NCBI GenBank assembly: GCA_964521715.1
Contig: CAZFSS010000040.1
Coordinates: 1 to 25,374 of the forward strand
Direction: 5' to 3'
DNA: 25,374 bases
Source of the DNA: DAOVRD01 sp964521715
GTDB taxonomy: Bacteria; Planctomycetota; Brocadiia; SM23-32
Shown here: piece after piece, positions 24,077-25,374 of the stretch
How the letters are laid out: every line of letters begins with the position of its first letter
Numbering within the stretch: the stretch's first letter is position 1
Notes under the pieces: model-generated
What the model was told of the DNA's origin: nothing
The model's database searches: none
The model's input: the letters and a program-made list of their open reading frames with translations, nothing else
Made by a program: the position numbers and the translations under genes

Positions 24077-24844
24077 ATGGGGCGATATGGGGCTGTTACG
24101 TTAGCGGTGCTCACGCTTGTGGCGTTTCTGGGCTTCGATGCTGTCACGGCCGCGCGGGAACCCGGGGCGCCCCCCGATGCCCAGGCCGCCCAGCAGCTTG
24201 TCCGGGCGGAGGCGCAGGCCGCTGCCATCCGCGCCCGGGCGGAGGCACGGGCCGCCCAGATGCGGGCCGAGGCAGAGCAGCTCGACCAGGCCGGCAGGCA
24301 TGACGAAGCCGAGCGTCTCCGCAGGGAGGCCGAGCAGCTTGCGGCGGGAGCCCGGGAGCGCGAGGGACGCCCGGAACCGCTGCCGCCCGAACGCATTGAG
24401 CGGGCCAAGCATCAGATCGAGGTGCTCATGAAGATGGCGCAGATGGCCGAAGAGGCCGACATGCCCGACGTGGCCCATGGGCTGCGGCAGCAGGCCGAGG
24501 AGCGCGAACGCGGCCTGCGCGAGGCCCTGCAACGCCGGGAAGGTCGGCCCGAGCCGGAAAGGGAGCGTGCGCCGGCCAGGGTTGAAGAGCTCCGCCGCAG
24601 GGCCGGCCAGATGGAGGAGCGCGGCCAGCTGGACCGTGCCAGGGAACTGCGGGCTCAGGCCGAGAGGCTCGAGGCCGAAGGCCGCGGAATGGGCGGCCCC
24701 CCCGAATTGCCGCCCTTCGCGCGCGAGATGTTCCAGCAGCAGGAGGAGCTGCGCGGCCAGGTCATGGGCCTGCGCGAGGAGATCCGTCGCCTGAATGAGC
24801 AACTGGCCGACCTGAAGGCCGGGCTCGAGAAGGGCGAACGGTAG
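24077..24844 (+). CDS. Exported coiled-coil protein with 55-residue periodic helical repeats
   Basis: 255 residues from the third of three consecutive possible starts (GTG 24071, ATG 24074, ATG 24077); AGGAGG ends at 24070, so 24077 has the best spacing. The signal peptide is AVTLAVLTLVAFLGFDAVTA. The rest is almost entirely helical and rich in Ala, Glu, Arg and Gln. Three copies of a 21-residue motif (A-x-Q-M/L-x-x-x-x-x-x-D-x-A-x-x-L-R-x-x-A-E) start at residues 66, 121 and 176, exactly 55 apart, with EGRPEP linkers in the first two. The C-terminus (about 220-255) is a heptad coiled coil with Leu every seven. No enzyme motif is visible; a periplasmic scaffold or envelope-associated role is only a guess. 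Not recognised as a named family. Confidence 0.8.
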   Translation: MGRYGAVTLAVLTLVAFLGFDAVTAAREPGAPPDAQAAQQLVRAEAQAAAIRARAEARAAQMRAEAEQLDQAGRHDEAERLRREAEQLAAGAREREGRPEPLPPERIERAKHQIEVLMKMAQMAEEADMPDVAHGLRQQAEERERGLREALQRREGRPEPERERAPARVEELRRRAGQMEERGQLDRARELRAQAERLEAEGRGMGGPPELPPFAREMFQQQEELRGQVMGLREEIRRLNEQLADLKAGLEKGER

Positions 24845-24878
24845 GCCGGCAGCGCGGCGCGCCGGAGATGAAGGGCCG

Positions 24879-24906
24879 GTAGGGGCGGTTCGCGAACCGC
24901 CCCTAC
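24879..24906 (+). terminator. Perfect 28-nt palindrome (REP-like) acting as terminator
   Basis: GTAGGGGCGGTTCG followed immediately by its exact reverse complement, then GGTTTTT, 34 nt after the stop of the coiled-coil gene. This fits an intrinsic terminator. The GTAGGGGC...GCCCCTAC form also resembles palindromic REP-type repeats dispersed in many bacterial genomes, so it may be both. Confidence 0.7.
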
Positions 24907-24959
24907 GGTTTTTGTCGGGGGAGACGCCCCGGCTGCTTTTCTGTCCCACGGGATGTTGC

Positions 24960-24988
24960 TTGCAGATGGACCGGGGATGTGTTAGTAT
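24960..24988 (+). promoter_or_regulatory. Promoter of the ArsR-type gene
   Basis: TTGCAG (24960-24965), 17 nt, TAGTAT (24983-24988), in an AT-richer patch continuing into GTCACTTAATTAGAC. Transcription should start near 24995, after the upstream in-frame ATG at 24989, which supports the ATG at 25052 as the true start. The TAATTA core just downstream of the -10 could be the autorepression operator. Confidence 0.45.
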
Positions 24989-25051
24989 ATGCGCAGTCAC
25001 TTAATTAGACGGCGCCCGCCGCACCGCAGTGAGCAGAAAGAGATAGCATTC

Positions 25052-25324
25052 ATGGCGTATTCCGCCGACGCAGCCGGGCTCTGCCGCGTGTTCTCGGCGG
25101 AGGCACGCGTGCGGATAGTCCAGTTGCTCAGGCAGCGCGCCCTCTGCGTCGGCGCCCTGGCGGCCCGGCTGGACATGTCGTCCGCCGCCGTTAGCCAGCA
25201 CCTGCGCGTTCTGCGGGAGGCCGGCCTCGTGGAGCCGGACAAGCGCGCCAACTTCGTGCACTATCGTGTGAACGCGGAACGGCTCGCTGAGTGCCGGCGC
25301 TTGATGGACAAGCTGCTGTCCTAG
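25052..25324 (+). CDS. ArsR/SmtB-family winged-helix transcriptional regulator
   Basis: 90 residues from the ATG at 25052; a start at 24989 would add 21 residues of poor similarity and would lie before the predicted transcription start. Family core: ARVRIVQLLRQRALCVGALAARL (winged-helix start), then the recognition helix SSAAVSQHLRVLREAGLVE and the wing RANFVHYRVN. ArsR-type metal sensors often carry an ELCVCDL motif with two Cys; here ALCVGAL keeps only one, so As/Sb sensing by that site is unlikely. Another Cys lies near the C-terminus (ECRRL). It could repress itself or a gene beyond the right edge. No sensed-metal efflux gene is in the window. Confidence 0.9.
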   Translation: MAYSADAAGLCRVFSAEARVRIVQLLRQRALCVGALAARLDMSSAAVSQHLRVLREAGLVEPDKRANFVHYRVNAERLAECRRLMDKLLS

Positions 25325-25374
25325 TGGCCTGTTCAACAAGCAACCTTGCGTTCTGCAGCCGGTGTCATGTGCGG
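25325..25374. other. Right-edge sequence after the ArsR stop
   Basis: 50 bp with no recognisable feature. Any gene regulated by the ArsR protein would begin beyond the window. Confidence 0.4.

Overview
This is a high-GC bacterial chromosome fragment with short intergenic gaps and many ATG-TGA or GTG-TGA overlaps. The gene types are a UROD-like methyltransferase-family protein, a GxxExxY nuclease-fold protein, a GH123/DUF4091-type giant secreted protein, an acetylxylan-esterase-type secreted esterase, a GHL10 protein and an orphan MEDS/GAF/PAS hybrid histidine kinase. Together they suggest an uncultured member of the PVC or related polysaccharide-degrading lineages (Planctomycetota, Lentisphaerota, Sumerlaeota or Hydrogenedentota-like). 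No rRNA or marker gene is present, so the phylum is an inference. No tRNA, rRNA, CRISPR array or conventional transposase was seen.

Layout. 1-202 holds only a 12-codon ORF with a perfect Shine-Dalgarno. A UROD-family gene (203-1270, -) is divergent from a YchF-related GTPase/ATPase with a TGS end (1456-2532, +). A PD-(D/E)XK nuclease-fold GxxExxY gene (2589-2987, +) follows, enclosed by 33-bp inverted repeats (2537-2569 and 3093-3125). A two-gene minus-strand operon, GH4-type glycosidase then zinc dehydrogenase (5455-3135), has a consensus TTGACA-17-TATCAT promoter. It is divergent from a DegT/StrS aminotransferase-fold gene (5661-6920, +). A large hybrid histidine kinase lies at 6977-10189 (-), followed by about 500 bp without a gene.

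The core is a minus-strand carbohydrate locus running from 19127 down to 10690. In transcription order it encodes a secreted GH5 endoglucanase, an ABC sugar-binding protein, two permeases, a cytoplasmic GH29-like protein, a secreted CE7-like esterase and a GHL10 protein with a large inserted domain. This reads as extracellular cleavage and deacetylation of a plant-type glycan, import of oligosaccharides, then intracellular trimming. The importer ATPase is not in the window. Upstream are an AmmeMemoRadiSam-type radical SAM gene (19241-20278, -) and, divergent from it, a 1171-residue secreted GH123/DUF4091 protein (20429-23944, +).

The right end holds a secreted coiled-coil protein with three helical repeats spaced exactly 55 residues apart (24077-24844, +), a 28-nt perfect palindrome acting as terminator or REP element (24879-24906), and an ArsR-type regulator (25052-25324, +).

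The most unusual points are the inverted-repeat-bounded nuclease gene, the domain nested inside the GHL10 barrel, the module inserted into the GH123-like protein, the 55-residue periodic protein, and an orphan structured element at 10533-10597. All assignments come from reading motifs by eye; no search was run.
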